Shown one piece after another: positions 6,912-16,206 of a stretch of 16,575 bases of DNA. Positions within the stretch are counted from its first letter, which is position 1, and every line of letters begins with the position of its first letter. The notes under the pieces are model-generated. The model was not told where the DNA came from, did no database searches, and worked only from the letters and a program-made list of their open reading frames with translations. Source of the stretch: Zygnema cylindricum (Eukaryota; Streptophyta; Zygnematophyceae; Zygnematales; Zygnemataceae); NCBI GenBank assembly GCA_037447655.1, contig JBBHKE010001835.1, forward strand, positions 120,292-136,866. The letters are read 5' to 3'. Both the position numbers and the translations under genes were made by a program.

Positions 6912-7662
6912 GGGTACGGCCCCATGTACTTGTAACTTAGTGAACTCAATTTGTTTTTTAGTGCGGGTTCGGCGGACCTGGATTTCAGGTGTCTTTATGT
7001 GTTTACTCGAAATTGTTACTTACTCTGTGACGACTGTATACGTTGACAAAGCCCGTGACGGCTCTCAACGTGTACAATTTGTCTCTTCGCAGTGTATTTT
7101 TCGAAACTTTTTGAAGCGTCGCAAGACACATCGTAATTTTTGAAACTATTTGGCTTGTCGCATGTTATTGCGTGACATCGTAGACGTACAGCCTTGCAAC
7201 AGTACGACATGCCTTTGCGTAAGCCTCTCCTCTCCGGTTGCCATGACTTCGCAGATTTACACCTTTACGTGAAATGACAATGCACCATCGAGACCCTTTC
7301 AAAAGAAAACCGTACAAGGTACATGCAGACAAAAACGAACGGCCCTATACTTTTTGCAGTCATCAAAAACTTTTGAAAACTTTTCACCATGGAGACATAT
7401 TTTCCTATTTGTGTAAACGGTTCTACTTTGTTTAAAACACATTGCCGATGTGGTTTATGATTATTTTGAAGACGAAGTGACACTAGGTCGAAAAAACACA
7501 AGGCGACAAATTTTCGTACATCCTAAGTTCGACGATGACGCAAATTGTACTCTACAAATTTGCAATTTCTTCTCACGGTCGCAACTTAGGAAGTATGGCA
7601 CTAAGTTTTAAACAAAAACGAAAAAAAAAAAAACCTGTACTTAGCCACATGGGGTTGTACCC
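6912..7662 (+). mobile_element. MITE family G, copy 1 (Harbinger/Tourist-like)
   Basis: The ends GGGTACGGCCCCATGT and (reverse complement) GGGTACAACCCCATGT form a 16-bp TIR with two mismatches, flanked by TAA on both sides (6909-6911 and 7663-7665). A 3-bp TWA duplication plus a GGG-starting TIR fits PIF/Harbinger (Tourist) elements. The 751-bp interior aligns with copies at 8344 and 11954, including the block TGTATACGTYGACAA near 7035 and ACGCAAATTGTACTC near 7539. No transposase domain is encoded. Confidence 0.88.
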
Positions 7663-8343
7663 TAATTTACAATTATTAATTTAAATTAGCGATTGTCCCC
7701 CCTCTTTATTAGAAGGAATCAATCTGAGTGCGCTTTCTCATAGCGGCGTCACTCGCTATCACGTCTCGACGCCGTTGTTATGTACTTTTTGTACTTTTAT
7801 GTACCTTGTGTACTTTCTTGTAATTTTGAACTAAACAAAACGCAATTTTAGTATGGACTAGCACATTTCGTCCACATCAGTTTTTAAAAACCACTCAATT
7901 AAGTGTAATTGAAAGCATAAACAAAAAAACAGAACTATTCATTCTATTTCTAGTTCGAGCGTCAGAATTTAGATTAAAGTGTACCATATAACATGGAATT
8001 GGGGGTTGAACCCGAAAGTAGAAAACATGGTAATAATAACAAAAATGGGAAAGTTACGGCCAAGATAAAATTGGCCAAAAGGAACGTGACAAAATAACAG
8101 GCAAGATTTTTAAGGGTTCATTGCCACGTTAGCATGACATCACACAACTCGCGGACGATAAACCCTAATATTAAATAAAATAGATGTCGACCAAATCCAT
8201 TGGTGGAATATGTGGATTGTTGTACGTGTCATATCCCACCATGATTTGTTGGAGATTGAGCTCGATGAAAGGCAAGTGATACACATTAACGGTGAAAGAC
8301 AACTACAAGGTTCGATAGAGGACTCCCCCGACTTCTAGATCCA
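7663..8343. other. Intergenic spacer, no gene seen
   Basis: AT-rich DNA with a short degenerate repeat of TGTACTTT at about 9-10-bp steps (7781, 7790, 7800, 7809) and an imperfect inverted pair GGCGTC/GACGCC at 7744-7773. No ORF, RNA or transposon ends recognised. Confidence 0.5.
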
Positions 8344-9322
8344 GGGTACCACCCCATGAAATTGTAACTTATGGACTTACTTTGTATTTAGCGAAGATTC
8401 TCCACACACGGTAGTCAAACGTACCAATGCGTAACATCAAAATTGTTACTTAAGGCTGTGACAATTGTATACGTCAACAATGTGTGTGATTGGTGTCAAC
8501 TTTTACAATTTGTCTTGACCCACCGTATGCTTATAACTACTTTGTTACGTCGCAAGACACATCGTAGTTTTTAAACATTTTGGTACGTCGCATGTCTTTG
8601 TGTGATATGGTAGACGTACAACCGTCCAACTTGTGTTGTTCGTGGCAGAACAATATGCTTGTGTTTGCCTCTCTTATCAAATCGCCATGAATAGATAGGG
8701 AATTCTTAAGGCAATGACATCATAAAATACATTATATTTTTATTTTGGGCTTGTTTATTGCATCCTTCCCAATATGACTTGGTCGTGCACGTGCGGTCGC
8801 CCTCAATATTGTGTCTATCTCCATTGGTGCCGCGAAGTAGTGAATTTTAGAGTGAAAGAGAGGCAAGGTGAGGAAGATGAGAGAGACGCGAGATATTGTG
8901 GCACCTTCATACATTTTTCACCTTTCCGTAAAATGGCATTAAAGACGTGAGACCCCTACAAAGAAAAATTCCGTACAAGATGCAAGTGGACAAAAAGAAA
9001 CAACAGTGCACTTTTTCTCGCCGTCTGAAATCGTTGAAAATTTTGAAAACTTTTGACACGCGCAAATCTATTTTTTTCTTTTTATGGAGCGGTGTTACTT
9101 TATTTTAAACACATTGCTGATGTATTTTAGAGTTAGAGATGACATGGTTGTGGGTCGAAATAACAAAACGACAACTTGTGGTACATTTTAAGTTTGAAGA
9201 TGACGCAAATTGTACTTTACATTTTGCAATTTCTTTGTACAGTTGTAACTTAGCAATACACCGCTAATTTTTTGAGGAAAATGATAGAAGAAACCCTTAC
9301 TTTACCACATGGGGCCGTAACC
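8344..9322 (+). mobile_element. MITE family G, copy 2, with about 225-bp insertion
   Basis: The left end is GGGTACCACCCCATG; the right end (reverse complement) is GGTTACGGCCCCATGT. The interior follows copies 1 and 3, but an extra block of roughly 225 bp lies between about 8690 and 8915 where the other copies are continuous. This explains its 979-bp length against 751 and 780 bp. The flanks show no clean TWA duplication (CCA on the left, ATA on the right), consistent with age. No coding sequence is recognised; a minus-strand open frame at 8732-8914 lies in the extra block. Confidence 0.82.
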
Positions 9323-9498
9323 ATAGTCGGACATGCTGAAAGATCCAAGAATCTACAGTGCTTTTGCAAAACATAACAAATTAACCTACTCAATCTCGGC
9401 GAGGGTAATCTCGCTCCTTAGAAGTCGCGAACCAAGCTGCCAAAGCAGCCTCGAACCTAGTTACGACCCCAAATCTCGTGCGACGCATGTGTAGTTTT
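9323..9498. other. Short spacer
   Basis: No feature recognised; contains a small inverted pair around CTCGGCGAGGGTAATCTCGC, too weak to name. Confidence 0.45.
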
Positions 9499-9953
9499 TA
9501 GTTTTTTGTATCGGGAAAATACTAATCGCGATAAAACTGGCGTTGATAGTTATCGGTTATTGAACAGTGAGGGGTCTCGATATTTGGCTTTGTGGCCAAC
9601 AAATTACTTATCCTTGATGAGTAGAAAGAAATATAATACACAATGTAATAGTGCTTTTTATATAGTGTGATTTTTTTCCACTGTATATAGCGTGGCATGC
9701 CATGTATAACAACCCATTCCATACGTGAAATAAACCGTACAAATGTAAGAACCATACAATCATATGCGATAGTTATCAAACCGGTGTTATCGCGATAAAA
9801 AGTTGATATTATCGGTTTTTTATCGCGATAAATATTGGTTTTTTATGGCGTTAACACCAGTACCGATATATCGTGCCAATATATAGATTATCGGTAAACC
9901 AAAAAAAGAGGTTTATCCGTTATCGGGAAATGGCTTGCTGATACACAACACTA
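9499..9953. mobile_element. hAT-like MITE 'D2', related to D
   Basis: The left end TAGTTTTTTGTATCGGG and the right end (reverse complement TAGTGTTGTGTATCAGC) match at 13 of 17 positions. The left arm runs on like the right arm of D (ATCGGG then an AT block then ATCGCGATAA). TATCGCGATAAA-type palindromes crowd both arms. The length is 455 bp, close to D without its nested insert. I see no 8-bp target duplication, so the copy is older or its flanks have changed. Confidence 0.72.
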
Positions 9954-10228
9954 TTAACTTCGTGCTAATTTCGAGCTTCCGGGTTCACTGATTAAGGGCA
10001 CTTTCCCATGTGCTAAAGTTACAGTTATTTTCTGTCATTTTCCTTTATAACTTGGAAAAAAAGGAAAAAATCTGCAGACCGTACCCAAAAATTCAAATTA
10101 CCGCCGTACAAGTTGCGTTATATTAAAACTTTAGCTGTACCGCAGTTTGTCGTCTATCGCGATGCAGTTTATCGTTTAGCGAGTTTCGACCCACTTTCCC
10201 GTCCTTCCAGATCATCTTCAAACTTTAA

Positions 10229-10254
10229 TAAAATCACCTCGAGAGGTGATTTTA
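10229..10254. repeat. Perfect hairpin in family F
   Basis: TAAAATCACCTC and GAGGTGATTTTA form a 12-bp perfect stem with a 2-base spacer (GA). The inner part CACCTC/GAGGTG is the same as in the larger hairpin of element E1. Confidence 0.85.
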
Positions 10255-10688
10255 AATAAAGTTCCACGACGTGGGCGAATTTGCATATGATTTCGCACGC
10301 GTCGGAGGCTTTTGACAAAATTTTCGTCAAAAAAAAATCCACTGCACGTTTACAGCCTGTACGTACTTTTTTCCGTGCACCTTTTTCCGTACAGAGGCAG
10401 TGGAGGGGTCTCGACCAAGGGACGCCATTTCGCAAAAGCGAAGTCCATGAAAGCGCCTCTCTCTCTCTCCCTCTCCCACTAACGCGTATATCTCACAATT
10501 CTTGCAATGAAAAAAGGCAAGAAAGGTATCAAATGAAAGATCTATGAAAACGATTTCTTTTGACTATCTTTGAGCGTATTTTGATGGCAAGTAGAGTAGG
10601 AAAAGACAAAAAACAACAATCGGAAAATCATGGCGGAAAGTTTTACAAATTGTGACGTGGGCGCTGTCATAGTTGAGCGTGACGCGCG

Positions 10689-10696
10689 TGACGTCA
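10689..10696. promoter_or_regulatory. CRE-type palindrome TGACGTCA
   Basis: A full palindromic bZIP site inside element F, with TGACGTGG about 35 bp upstream (10654-10661). No promoter can be assigned. Confidence 0.35.
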
Positions 10697-11164
10697 CAAT
10701 GTCACAAACCCTAAACATTTGCAATACCTCCACGTCGACAATGTGGCGTGCAGATAAAGCGAAGTGACAGAAACTGTTCAACGTGCAGGTGGACGTTTGA
10801 AATCGAAATTGAGTGGAAGTTTCGCAACATTTTGTGTACCGTTTATGTGTCACGTGTTTCGTACACGTCTACGCTTGTCACTTTTTGAAGTAACAAGTTA
10901 TTTGCGATTACATCGGAATGCTCATAAATATGTACGGAGAATCTTCGTTAGAAACAAAGTTACAAGATTAAAGTTTCGGTTACATGGGAAAGTGCCCTTA
11001 GTAATTGTCGCACGGAAAGAGCGATTGTGTGTCGCGCTGAAAGAATTTATCGTTTTCTTGCACACCTGTTAATTTCGCCGATGACTCGCAAGAATTTGTA
11101 CTTATTTTGTTCATTTTCACCGTACAGGTAATTTTTGTACTTTTTTTCACGATCTGCTATATAA

Positions 11165-11831
11165 GGGCATGGTTACATCAGGAGGTTCTCTGTAATAGTA
11201 CGGATAGCAAAAAATTTGTATTACAGAGGCCTCGATTACATCGCGTATCGTCCGTAAATAATATTTTACATACGTGTTCTGATTTGAGTGGTTCTTCGTA
11301 AGTCGACGATCAAATCTCTAAAATCGCAAAGATTTGGAAACCTACCATTTTCGTATGAAAATCCGTACTTGCGTATTTCGTATGTGTAATTCACAAGTGT
11401 ACCGCGTCAATGTACCTCAAAGAACTCCTTCACTCTGCTGACATTCAGGAAAAAATCGTAATTCTTATCGGCAAAAATTTTACGGTCACCTTATCCGAAG
11501 GCACGTGACTTTGAGGGCGTGTGATAATTTTCATTTTTCATCGACGCACGTGTCTATCATCCAGGTGTAGTGAATTGACTGGTTCTGTATTGGTGAACCC
11601 ACCTCCGCGAGGTGGGTTCACCAATACAGAGGCGCATGGAGCGATTGCTTCGCAGATGAAGACCAAAATGTAATCGGACGGTCGACGTATTCTCCTGGAT
11701 ACTTGGAGAATCGTTATCCTATTTTCTGTAATGTTGTTTTCAAGAAACTCACGAAAATATAGTACGGCATGGTACGGATAAGTACAAAATTCTGTATTAA
11801 ACCTCACTTTTCGTCTGATGTAACCATACCC
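11165..11831 (+). mobile_element. MITE family E, copy 1 (TAA target duplication)
   Basis: GGGCATGGTTACATCAG at the left and (reverse complement) GGGTATGGTTACATCAG at the right form a 17-bp TIR with one mismatch. TAA flanks both ends (11162-11164 and 11832-11834). Length is 667 bp. A subterminal hairpin CTCTGTAAT/ATTACAGAG (11188-11196 with 11220-11228) is conserved in the nested fragment at 4695-5054. The second half carries a perfect 22-bp-stem hairpin. There is no transposase; the minus-strand open frame at 11538-11849 runs through the hairpin and past the TIR, so it is unlikely to be real. Confidence 0.88.
11584..11630. repeat. Perfect 22-bp-stem hairpin in E1
   Basis: The arms at 11584-11605 and 11609-11630 are exact inverted complements around the 3-base loop CGC; the inner stem is CCCACCTC/GAGGTGGG. 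The absence of any mismatch in an otherwise aged element suggests recent origin or homogenisation, or selection on the structure. Confidence 0.92.
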
Positions 11832-11953
11832 TAAATCTCGTTTTCCCAAAGATATTTGTCGCGTAGCTCCATTTCAGATTTTGGGTCGACGACAAGTTTT
11901 CTACCTTTGTCGATCTTGAACCTCCCCTATATACACTAAATATTTGCTACTTA

Positions 11954-12733
11954 GGGTGTGTCCCCGTGTACTTGTAACTTAGCGAAATTACTTTGTATTT
12001 TAGCGCGGATCCGCCGGACCCGGTTTTCAAGTGTCCCTATGTCTGTAATGACGAAATCGTAACTTACGCTTGTGACGATTGTATACGTCGACAATACCTG
12101 TGACGGTTGTCAACGTCGACAATCTGTGGTCGCACGATATTTTTTGTACCTGCGTGTGACGTCGCATGTCTTACCGTGACATTGTAGACGTACCGCCTTC
12201 CAGCCTGTGCAATTTCACGGTCGAAGATGAGGCGCTTTGCCTTCGCGTCTCCTGTCCGGTCGACGTGAAATGGCATCGGAATTTGAAGACCCCTGCAAAA
12301 AAAAAAATCCGTACTAGACGAAAACGGACAAATCCAAACAAATTGTGTACTTATCTTTGTCGTATTAGAACGCAAACGGACAAAACATAGCGAACTATGT
12401 ACTTTTCTTTGTCCTTGGAAATCGTAGGATTTTTGTCGAAATTTACGGCACGCGCGAAAATATGTTCCTATTTGTCAATCGAAAAAACCTAATTTTAAAT
12501 CACATCGCGCATGTGTTTTAAAGATAAGGTTGAAGGTGACGTTTTTTGTCGTCGAAGTGGGTCGAAAAGCACAAGACGACAACTTTTCGTACATCCGAAG
12601 TTCAGGGATGACGCAAATTGTACTCCACAAATTTGTGATTCCTTCGTACGGTTGCAACTTAGGCAGTACGGCGCTAAGTCTTACGGCAAAACGACAGGAA
12701 AAAACCCTTACTTATGCACATGGGGACACACCC
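11954..12733 (+). mobile_element. MITE family G, copy 3 (TTA target duplication)
   Basis: GGGTGTGTCCCCGTGT and (reverse complement) GGGTGTGTCCCCATGT form a 16-bp TIR with one mismatch, flanked by TTA on both sides (11951-11953 and 12734-12736). The 780-bp interior is collinear with copies 1 and 2. A duplicated near-palindrome is clearest here: TTGTATACGTCGACAA and TTGTCAACGTCGACAA about 28 bp apart near 12077-12121. Overlapping plus-strand open frames of 81-97 codons near the right end have no recognisable domain. Confidence 0.88.
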
Positions 12734-12736
12734 TTA

Positions 12737-13343
12737 CAGAAGTACCTACGGCATCAGATTGCCTTCGTTTTCTAGTTCCACTTTTCGTGCTTTCAAAAGT
12801 ATAAAGCTTTCAGATATCTTTTGTCGTTTGTGGCTGACTAATTCTATTTGTCTTTTTCACTTAGCTGTTTTTTTGAAAAAAATAGTAGGAAAAAACGCAG
12901 GTATGCGATTATGTGTGAACATTTGCGACATCACAGACGACAAAAAAACAAAGACGACAAAGCAGGCAGGATTTGTCGTTTCTGCATTTTAAATAGTATT
13001 TTACTATTTCATTTAACCGATCTATGCTATTTTAAATGCTGATTACGCCGGTTCGTTTTTGATTGAAGGGGAAAAGCCAAACATAACGAAGTCGAGGTAA
13101 AAGCTTTGTTCAGAAAACGACAGATCACGCATTTATAGGAAAAAAGTCAAATCTTAAAGGCAGAAAAGTTGTACAGTTGACAATAGTTTGTACTTTTTGG
13201 GCTGGCTGGGGGCCTGCGTGCCGGTCAGACACGTCCGTACGGAAAAATGACACGATTGACGGACCCCAGAAGGTCCAAACGTTGACCACTCAAATTTTGA
13301 CATGTGACGATTACAAACAAAAAGAAAAATAATTACGGGAATA
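12737..13343. other. Intergenic spacer, no gene seen
   Basis: Two overlapping plus-strand open frames (12714-12992 and 12848-13042) are Lys-, Phe- and Ser-rich, have no motif and start inside or beside the G3 right end; I do not call them. ACGACAAA words recur near 12950 and 12960, and CCGTACGG occurs once near 13237. No transposon ends found. Confidence 0.5.
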
Positions 13344-13814
13344 GGTTGCGTCCCCGTGTATTAAAGTATCTACTTTAGAGCGTTGTTCCATTAGGCGGTC
13401 TAAGTAAACGTCGAAAATTCGTTTACTGAAGCCATCGTTCCATTGTGTCAGGTCAGTAACCGACATTTTTTTTGCGTGGCACACTTTTATTGGTTCACGT
13501 AATAAATGAATTCGATTCTGGTAATCTGCAAAGAATCTCTGACAGATAATTCTGACCACACATTTGTACCAGCGAAGGTAAAAAGTGACTCGTACGACGT
13601 ATTGAATGAAATTTGTAAGCGGACGAAACTTAAGATTTGTTAGAGCGTACGAATATGTCAGAATGGTTAGTGGATGATTATGGTTAGTGGATGGCAACAG
13701 AAGCGTGAAACAATATCCTCCGTCAAAGATTTTCTTACGGCTTCCGGTGTCACATTCCAAAGTTCCGATTTCATTTTCGCACATAGGGACGCTTTTCAAA
13801 GTAGTACGGAACAC
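13311..13814 (-). CDS. Unidentified 167-codon open frame over element H
   Basis: The longest open frame of the window. It starts about 55 bp inside the right end of element H and runs out through its left end into flanking DNA. The protein is rich in Thr, Arg, Phe and Cys. No signal peptide or catalytic motif is seen; I looked for a DDE-type transposase pattern or a Myb/SANT domain and found neither. The central part (FIQYVVRVTFYLRWYKCVV) is hydrophobic and could be a chance membrane-like stretch. The alignable G copies do not keep the frame: a 1-base indel sits in the matched block. Most likely a chance frame or the remnant of an exon of an autonomous ancestor. Confidence 0.2.
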   Translation of the reverse strand: MFRTTLKSVPMCENEIGTLECDTGSRKKIFDGGYCFTLLLPSTNHNHPLTILTYSYALTNLKFRPLTNFIQYVVRVTFYLRWYKCVVRIICQRFFADYQNRIHLLREPIKVCHAKKMSVTDLTQWNDGFSKRIFDVYLDRLMEQRSKVDTLIHGDATYSRNYFSFCL

Positions 13815-13868
13815 TTCACTACAGTCTAAAATATTTTTTCTAAGTATCGCCTACATGGCGGCGTACCC
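13344..13868 (-). mobile_element. Diverged GGG-ended element 'H', possibly G-related
   Basis: The left end GGTTGCGTCCCCGTGTA and the right end (reverse complement GGGTACGCCGCCATGTA) match at 12 of 17 positions, with flanks ATA and TTA compatible with a mutated TWA duplication. Read on the minus strand, the block CGTCCCTATGTGCG near 13786 resembles family G's GTGTCCCTATGTCTG and stays similar for about 50 bases, so H appears to be a distant relative in the opposite orientation. Length is 525 bp. Confidence 0.6.
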
Positions 13869-14728
13869 TTATTATTTTACACCTGTTTTGCGAGAAATAA
13901 AAATCGTGGAATCCATTCATGAATTCCCAAATTTGGGCGAATTAGTTTCATGAGAAGTTTCTCAAAAAATTCAAGCACTTTTAGTGTTATATATATGTGT
14001 GTGTACTTTTTCCATTTTCTGAAAGGATCGTTTCAACTCAATGTTCACCACTCAAATTAAGTAACATTTCATCCCATTGAATTGGCATTGGAGGTCAATA
14101 GGGAAAAACAAGTTCACACTAAAAACCAAAAATCACAATGTAACCTCTACTCTTTCTTCAATCTTCCTCTCAAACTCCTATGAAGAAGAAGATTTTATCG
14201 CCAAAAACAAGATGGTAATACCACCAAAGTACAACACATAACTAAAATTATTGATGACCATCAAAGGTAACATACCTTAACCTCTAATGACTAAAAGCAC
14301 AACACACGTGAGAAAACAATAATGAAATACAACAAAAAGAAAAACCAAAACAAAACCTTACAAACATTAAAAGCTACCTCAAGGAAGGCCGCTAGCCGAA
14401 AGCCTAAGACAATACCAAACTAAAGGCCAGGAGTACAAATGTCGTTTGCATGAGCTGGGTAGCGCGTGGGTAAAAATTTCAATCCTCGACCATCATTCAC
14501 CACAATACACTATCGGATAACGGCTCAAGCTAGGGAACCCTGAAGGGCAACAAAGATTCGTAGCCAACAAAAAGTTGACATGAGAGTTGGTGAAGGCCTC
14601 AGATTTTGAAGGAGGAAGTAAAAGTAGCAAACAACTTTAAGAAAGATTTTGAAGGAGGAAGTAGAAGTAGCAAACGGCTTTAAGAAACACTGGTGAATAA
14701 CCAACTCACGAAGATGTCTCATCCGGGT
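13869..14728. other. A-rich, CpG-poor spacer before the copia fragment
   Basis: No gene recognised. Base composition differs from everything to the left: GTACGG words are absent and A/C-rich, CpG-poor sequence dominates between about 14040 and 14360. The right part may be the highly decayed linker between integrase and reverse transcriptase of the copia element, but I could not align it to a conserved motif. Confidence 0.45.
14601..14686. repeat. 43-bp tandem duplication
   Basis: The block at 14601-14643 is repeated immediately at 14644-14686 with three mismatches; it starts AGATTTTGAAGGAGGAAGTA. It lies just upstream of the recognisable copia coding region. Confidence 0.93.
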
Positions 14729-15873
14729 GAGCCTCAGACATACTTAGAGGCCATAAATACTTCATAAAGTAATCGATGGATTAATTGCCATAAATGAGGA
14801 AATGGCCTCCATTATGGAAGCTAATACATGGGAGTTGGTAGATTGCCCACTAGACCGAAAACAAATTGGATGCAAGTGGGGTTTTAAACTTAATCTAAAA
14901 CCCAGATAATACCATTAAGAGATACAAGGTTAGATTGGTTGCTAAAGGTTGCACTCAGAAAGAGGGTATAGAATATAAAGAAACTTTTGCACCAATAGTC
15001 AGATTTCCTTTAGTTGGAATCCTCTTAAGTTTAGCCGCAGATTTCCTTTAGTTGGAATCCTCTTAAGTTTAGCCGCAGAGCGTATATGGAAATCCACCAA
15101 ATGGATATCAAAATCGCCTACTTACACAGAGAATTAGAAGAAATTTACATGAGGTAGCCAAAAGGATTCGTGGAAAGTGGGGATAGAAGCAATGTGTGCA
15201 AAGTAATATAATCTCTTTATGGCCTTAAACAAGCTCCGCGGATATGGAATATTAAACTGGACGAATTTTTGACCGGTTTGGAGTATATCATAATTTGTTT
15301 AGATAATTCTATATATTTGTTTGAGGATGAGAATAGGGTGATATTTATTGCTATTTATGTGGATGATTTGTTAGTCTTAAGCAAGTTCTAAGATAAAATT
15401 AACAAACTAATACAAGACCTTAGAAGTCAATTTGACATGAAAGTCCTCGGCGAGCCAAAATATATTTTGGGAATTCTTATGGAGAGAGATAGAGAGAATA
15501 GAACTATCAAACTTACTCAGAAAGAAGCGATTAGAAATATGTTAGAAAAATTTCAGATGGGTAAAGCAAATGGATGTACTACTCTAATAGATCGGAAGAA
15601 GTCTTTCAGGAGAGTGAAGAGGGATGAATATTGATTATGAATAATGAGATGGATGAGGAAGAAAAAAGGTTTATGGAAAACATCCCTTATCGACAGATTG
15701 TAGGCAGTTTAATCTACTTTATAAACTTTACCCGGCCGGATATAGCCGCACCTATAGGTGTCCTCAGCAAGAGTCTAAATGATCCGCGAAAGACAGAAAG
15801 GGAGGCAACTAAAAGAGTGATGAGGTATCTGGTGGAGACGAGGGAATTGTGGTTGCTTTTCGAAGCCCTTGAG
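14729..15873 (+). pseudogene. Ty1/copia reverse transcriptase fragment, multiply broken
   Basis: Translated pieces follow the copia pol order. EPQTYLEAI (14729) is followed by EEMASIMEANTWELVD (from about 14796), RYKVRLVAKGCTQKEG and FAPIVRF (frame changed near 14905), MEIHQMDIKIAYLHRELEE (15086), SLYGLKQAPR, AIYVDDLLVLSK with the catalytic YVDD at 15356-15367, FDMKVLGEPKYILGI, and PYRQIVGSLIY...TRPDIA (frame changed near 15630). Stops interrupt the central frame at 15155, 15209 and 15389, and a 38-bp duplication and small indels shift the frame elsewhere. Gag, protease and integrase are not recognisable upstream, and RNase H is missing: similarity ends after RYLVETRELWLLFEA. In an intact element this enzyme copies element RNA into cDNA in virus-like particles; this copy cannot. 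Both plant and animal copia share these motifs, so it does not settle the host. Confidence 0.9.
15001..15076 (+). repeat. 38-bp perfect tandem duplication in copia RT
   Basis: The block at 15001-15038 is repeated exactly at 15039-15076. It lies just after the FAPIVRF motif. Because 38 is not a multiple of three, it shifts the frame. Its perfect identity beside many other lesions suggests a recent slippage or repair event. Confidence 0.95.
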
Positions 15874-16206
15874 AGAGTCGACGAGAAGGAAACCATGGCT
15901 GCCTCCTTGGTAGCCGAGGTAGCAGACTGAAGGAAAGGACAGAAAGTCACTTCACCTAAAATGTTGGACCGCCACCCTATCCATCAATTCGTCGTAGAAT
16001 CGTTACAATTATTGGGTGTGATAATGTAACAAACAATGACACGGCGTCTAATTCATCTAATGGAACAAACTTATGAAGAGATGCTTATAACCCGACGACG
16101 TACTGACGAAAATTGCAACCATGTAAATACATTTGATCGGACGGCCGTCGTTGCAGCCGCCAACACGGAAAGAGCTTTTTGGCGGCTTTCGAAGGTAGCG
16201 TCACGC
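15874..16206. other. Region after copia fragment; possible LTR start
   Basis: Copia similarity ends near 15873. At 15962 the sequence TGTTGGACCGCC has the TGTTGG start common in copia-type LTRs, but there is no adjacent polypurine tract (AGGAAAGGACAGAAAG lies about 25 bp upstream) and no second copy in the window to confirm it. A 9-bp perfect stem, AGCCGCCAA/TTGGCGGCT, occurs at 16155-16163 and 16179-16187. Confidence 0.3.

Larger units (their letters stand above)
9996..10997. mobile_element. MITE family F, 1002 bp (TWA target type)
   Basis: A perfect 16-bp TIR GGGCACTTTCCCATGT is at both ends, flanked by TAA on the left (9993-9995) and TTA on the right (10998-11000); the two differ by one base, but both fit the TWA target of Harbinger/Tourist elements. 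Inside are a perfect 12-bp-stem hairpin (10229-10254), a CT-rich run at 10456-10477 and a palindromic CRE TGACGTCA at 10689-10696. Several overlapping open frames of about 90-100 codons on both strands have no recognisable motif and I do not call them genes. Confidence 0.82.

Noticed and set aside
7676-7700. TTAGCGATTG as the right end of family C copy 3, with the array and G1 nested inside
   Set aside because: Only about 10 bases match, and a boundary near 6083 gives copy 3 the same length as copies 1 and 2.
10764-11072. 102-codon open frame as a gene
   Set aside because: It crosses the right end of MITE F, overlaps other open frames on both strands and has no recognisable domain.
11538-11849. 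103-codon minus-strand open frame as a gene
   Set aside because: It reads through a perfect DNA hairpin and out through the TIR of element E1; such a frame is most likely chance.
12030-12085. CX3C-X8-CX2C zinc-finger-like reading in family G copy 3
   Set aside because: The frame is closed by stops nearby and is not kept in copies 1 and 2, and the related block in H has a 1-base indel.
13311-13814. Harbinger transposase or Myb-like accessory protein
   Set aside because: Neither a DDE pattern nor a tryptophan-spaced SANT/Myb repeat is visible in the protein.
14450-14515. Weak tRNA- or SINE-like block (GAGCTGGGTAGCGCG ... TTCAATCCTCGACC)
   Set aside because: No stems of a cloverleaf could be built and the A and B boxes are poor; too little to call.
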